From assembly GCA_903920405.1 (NCBI GenBank), contig CAIXMC010000266.1, forward strand, positions 1-8,673: DNA of 8,673 bases, given 5' to 3'. The notes beneath the pieces were generated by a model. That model was not told the DNA's origin. It was given only the letters and a program-made list of their open reading frames with translations, and did no database searches. Source of the DNA: an uncultured beta proteobacterium (lineage in GTDB: Bacteria > Pseudomonadota > Gammaproteobacteria > Burkholderiales > Burkholderiaceae_C). Position numbers and translations under genes: made by a program. Shown in pieces: positions 7,173 to 8,673 of the stretch; position 1 is the stretch's first letter, and every line of letters starts with the position of its first letter.

Positions 7173-7487
7173 AACCAACCGCAAACAGCACACCACAAAT
7201 GAAAACAGGTGTCGTGTGGGAGCGCCGGAAGGCGCAATTGGTAGCGTTATTTTGTCCTCCATGCCGACGGCCAGGAGAACACCCTCGCTGTCGGATCTGA
7301 TTCACCACCAGATTTTCATTTCAGAGGAAGTGACCCATCAGGACGGCTGATGGTCATAAGTGATTCACAATAAGTTCCCTACCTCATAATTTCAAAAAAC
7401 ATAGCACACTACGCAATACCAGAGCGGGTTAGAACCGAATTTTGTATAATTTTTAACGTAGAAAACTTTCAGTTAAACGCTGATTGT
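7173..7487. other. Unassigned sequence between element ends
   Basis: No recognisable gene. A plus-strand frame is open from 7138, inside the element's right arm, to a TGA at 7348-7350 (70 codons). It has no ATG, GTG or TTG start before its middle, and its product (including the stretch SLSDLIHHQIFISEEVTHQ) resembles nothing I know, and not HsdR. A short hairpin GCGCC-GGAA-GGCGC sits at 7222-7235. From 7381 on the sequence is AT-rich, and TTGTATAAT at 7442-7450 resembles a -10 box but has no good -35. The block is probably debris from insertions that replaced the 3' part of hsdR. Confidence 0.45.
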
Positions 7488-7501
7488 TGACCACATCCTT
7501 A
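7351..7501. repeat. Probable degenerate second copy or ends of the same element
   Basis: TGGTCA (7351-7356) and AATAAGTTCCC (7369-7379) repeat, in the same order and orientation, the two main blocks of the left arm of the palindromic element, with extra bases between. At the far side, TGACCACATCCTTA (7488-7501) is the exact reverse complement of the 14 bases at 7010-7023, the left edge of that element. The spacing, about 151 bp, is close to the intact element's 161 bp. The interior is not obviously palindromic, so this would be a decayed copy or two separate end fragments. Confidence 0.5.
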
Positions 7502-8404
7502 CGTCATACCCAACCGCGTGGCTTCCAAAATGGGATGGTCAATTTTGTGCAAAAAAGACGGCACGACCCGCAAAGACGCATTGAGCAACTGCGCAATGTC
7601 AGCGTAATCGTCCGGCAGTGCAGCATTGTTCCAGCCTTGTGCTGTATGGCGCGCCAGCTTCTCTGCCAACACCACGCATTTCACGTTGGCGCGCTCGGCA
7701 TGACGGTCGTCACTGATATTGACCAACAGTTCAGGAAAATGCCACAACCTCATCAATGCCTGGCGCAAATCATTGATTTCAATACCTAGAATTTCGCGCT
7801 GAATGGTGTTGGAGCGAAGCGTTGAATCGGCATCCTGGGCATCCTGGATGTCCACCGCTAATGTGGGTGCGTGTATCCACATCAGCATCTCGGCAAAATC
7901 ATGCAAAAAAGCTGCCTGGTGGATGATGGTGGCATCGGTGTCGCCCCGATGGATGGCAAAGCCCAAGGCAAATTGCCCCGCCCGCTCTGATCGCGTCAAG
8001 AGTTTTTGCAGCCCTTGCAAAGCACGGGGCTGGTCAGACAGCCAGTTTTCCAGCGTCATTTGTGCCTGGAAATGCCTGAAAAATGGCGCTATACCCATCA
8101 ACACCAAAGAGCTGGTGATGGATTCTGTCTCCGTGCTAACTCCCGGCGTTCTTAAAGTGGCAACCAGACGAATCAGTTTGAGCGACATCAAAGGATCAGC
8201 CTGAATGACGGGGGTGAGCATGTTGGCATCCACATCGTCTTCTTTTTCGCGCAACTCCTCTAGCGCCTGTGCAGTGCAGGCCAGCACGGGAATCTCTGCA
8301 TTCACAAAATAGTGTGTCCAGGCACCCAGGTGCGGCAAAGGCGATGTTAAATAACTGTGCATCTTCTGTGGGGCTTCAAAATGGTGAGGGATCGTGTCAG
8401 TCAT
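7499..8404 (-). CDS. HDOD-domain protein (signal-output/regulatory HD family)
   Basis: This 301-residue protein matches the HDOD family (PF08668), catalytically dead relatives of HD phosphohydrolases found in many proteobacterial signalling proteins. The N-terminal half has the typical start of the domain (AEIPVLACTAQALEELREKE, 36-55; VDANMLTPVIQADPLMSLKL, 58-77). The HD-like helix is AAFLHDFAEMLMW (164-176), and EILGIEINDLRQALMRLWHF (204-223) is the usual helix after it. LHDF retains His-Asp, but the rest of the metal-binding HD set is not evident, so a binding role rather than catalysis is likely. No other domain, signal peptide or membrane segment is seen. ATG at 8404 is preferred; only a weak purine run (AAAGAAA) precedes it, and Met15 is an alternative. 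The gene follows the tpsB-like gene on the same strand after 64 bp, so co-transcription is possible. Its stop codon lies inside the 14-bp copy of the element end. Confidence 0.85.
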   Translation of the reverse strand: MTDTIPHHFEAPQKMHSYLTSPLPHLGAWTHYFVNAEIPVLACTAQALEELREKEDDVDANMLTPVIQADPLMSLKLIRLVATLRTPGVSTETESITSSLVLMGIAPFFRHFQAQMTLENWLSDQPRALQGLQKLLTRSERAGQFALGFAIHRGDTDATIIHQAAFLHDFAEMLMWIHAPTLAVDIQDAQDADSTLRSNTIQREILGIEINDLRQALMRLWHFPELLVNISDDRHAERANVKCVVLAEKLARHTAQGWNNAALPDDYADIAQLLNASLRVVPSFLHKIDHPILEATRLGMT

Positions 8405-8468
8405 GTTTGTGTTTCTTTATTTTGATATTCATGAGTCGCTGGCTATTTCCGTCTTTGATGCGACCCAT

Positions 8469-8673
8469 TCAAAACCGGGCATTTAAGTTCAAATGGATTT
8501 TCTGGTCACCATCTTGGGGAATAGACGATCCCTGTGTGTAAGGCAACACACTTCCCTTCACCACACGCCCCCAGTCCAGATTCAGACCATAAGCACCTGT
8601 GGCGTAGCGCATTCCTAACCCAAGACTGACCAATTGATCGGACTCCGGTTTGTTCGCATTGACCACGCTGTTG
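8469..8673 (-). CDS. TpsB-type outer-membrane transporter (ShlB/FhaC/HecB family), C-terminal end only
   Basis: Only the last 67 residues are in the window; the gene continues beyond the right edge. The chain ends in DGDQKIHLNLNARF followed by TGA. The terminal aromatic residue with alternating hydrophobic positions is the beta-signal read by the BAM complex, and LNLDWGRVVKGSVLP is typical of the last barrel strands of two-partner secretion transporters, which carry large adhesins, haemolysins or contact-inhibition toxins across the outer membrane. The partner exoprotein is not in view. An in-frame GTG at 8666 is not a start; the frame is open to the edge. A different 16-stranded beta-barrel family is possible but less likely. 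Confidence 0.7.
   Translation of the reverse strand, partial: NSVVNANKPESDQLVSLGLGMRYATGAYGLNLDWGRVVKGSVLPYTQGSSIPQDGDQKIHLNLNARF

Noticed and set aside
7442..7450. Promoter with perfect TATAAT
   Set aside because: No acceptable -35 hexamer at the right distance, and it would fire into the 3' end of the HDOD gene in antisense within an AT-rich tract.

Overview
The window looks like an accessory 'defence island' in a Gram-negative proteobacterium. An outer-membrane TpsB-type transporter and an HDOD protein at the right end, a family VIII-type esterase and moderately GC-rich coding favour a betaproteobacterium, probably Burkholderiales. That placement is inferred from protein character, not proven. 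No RNA genes, CRISPR array or intact transposase gene were seen.

Layout, left to right. (1) Positions 40-444, minus strand: the first ~113 residues of BrxC, the P-loop ATPase of BREX phage defence, cut just after its Walker A motif and joined to unrelated sequence that runs off the left edge. (2) 457-717: two adjacent 7-bp tandem arrays, 28 units of the AGTGGGC type and then 8 units of the CACTCTT type. They fill nearly the whole gap between the start codons of brxC and a divergent gene. (3) 723-1922, plus strand: a complete beta-lactamase-fold serine hydrolase/esterase. (4) 1923-2120: a non-coding gap with a nested inverted repeat. (5) 2121-4865: a Type I modification subunit (HsdM) fused in frame to a half-length specificity subunit (HsdS) with one target-recognition domain. 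(6) 5004-7118: Type I HsdR, with nuclease domain and first motor domain, broken off inside the second motor domain by a palindromic ~161-bp element (7012-7172). The rest of hsdR is absent. (7) 7173-7498: unassigned sequence with further copies of the element's end motifs. (8) 7499-8404, minus: an HDOD-domain protein. (9) 8469-8673, minus: the C-terminal end of a ShlB/FhaC/HecB-type two-partner secretion transporter, entering from the right edge.

Taken together, two antiphage systems are present but at least one component of each is broken: BREX survives here as a stub, and the Type I system has lost restriction. HsdM-S may still methylate DNA, which would make it an orphan epigenetic modifier, but its catalytic motif IV reads NPEF instead of the usual NPPF/NPPY. 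The palindromic element and the repeat arrays sit exactly at disrupted places, so repeat- and element-mediated rearrangement is the likely cause. I do not see convincing evidence for a wholly new system. The most informative items are the palindromic element with its extra end copies, the heptamer arrays in the divergent promoter position, and the M-S fusion carrying a half specificity subunit.
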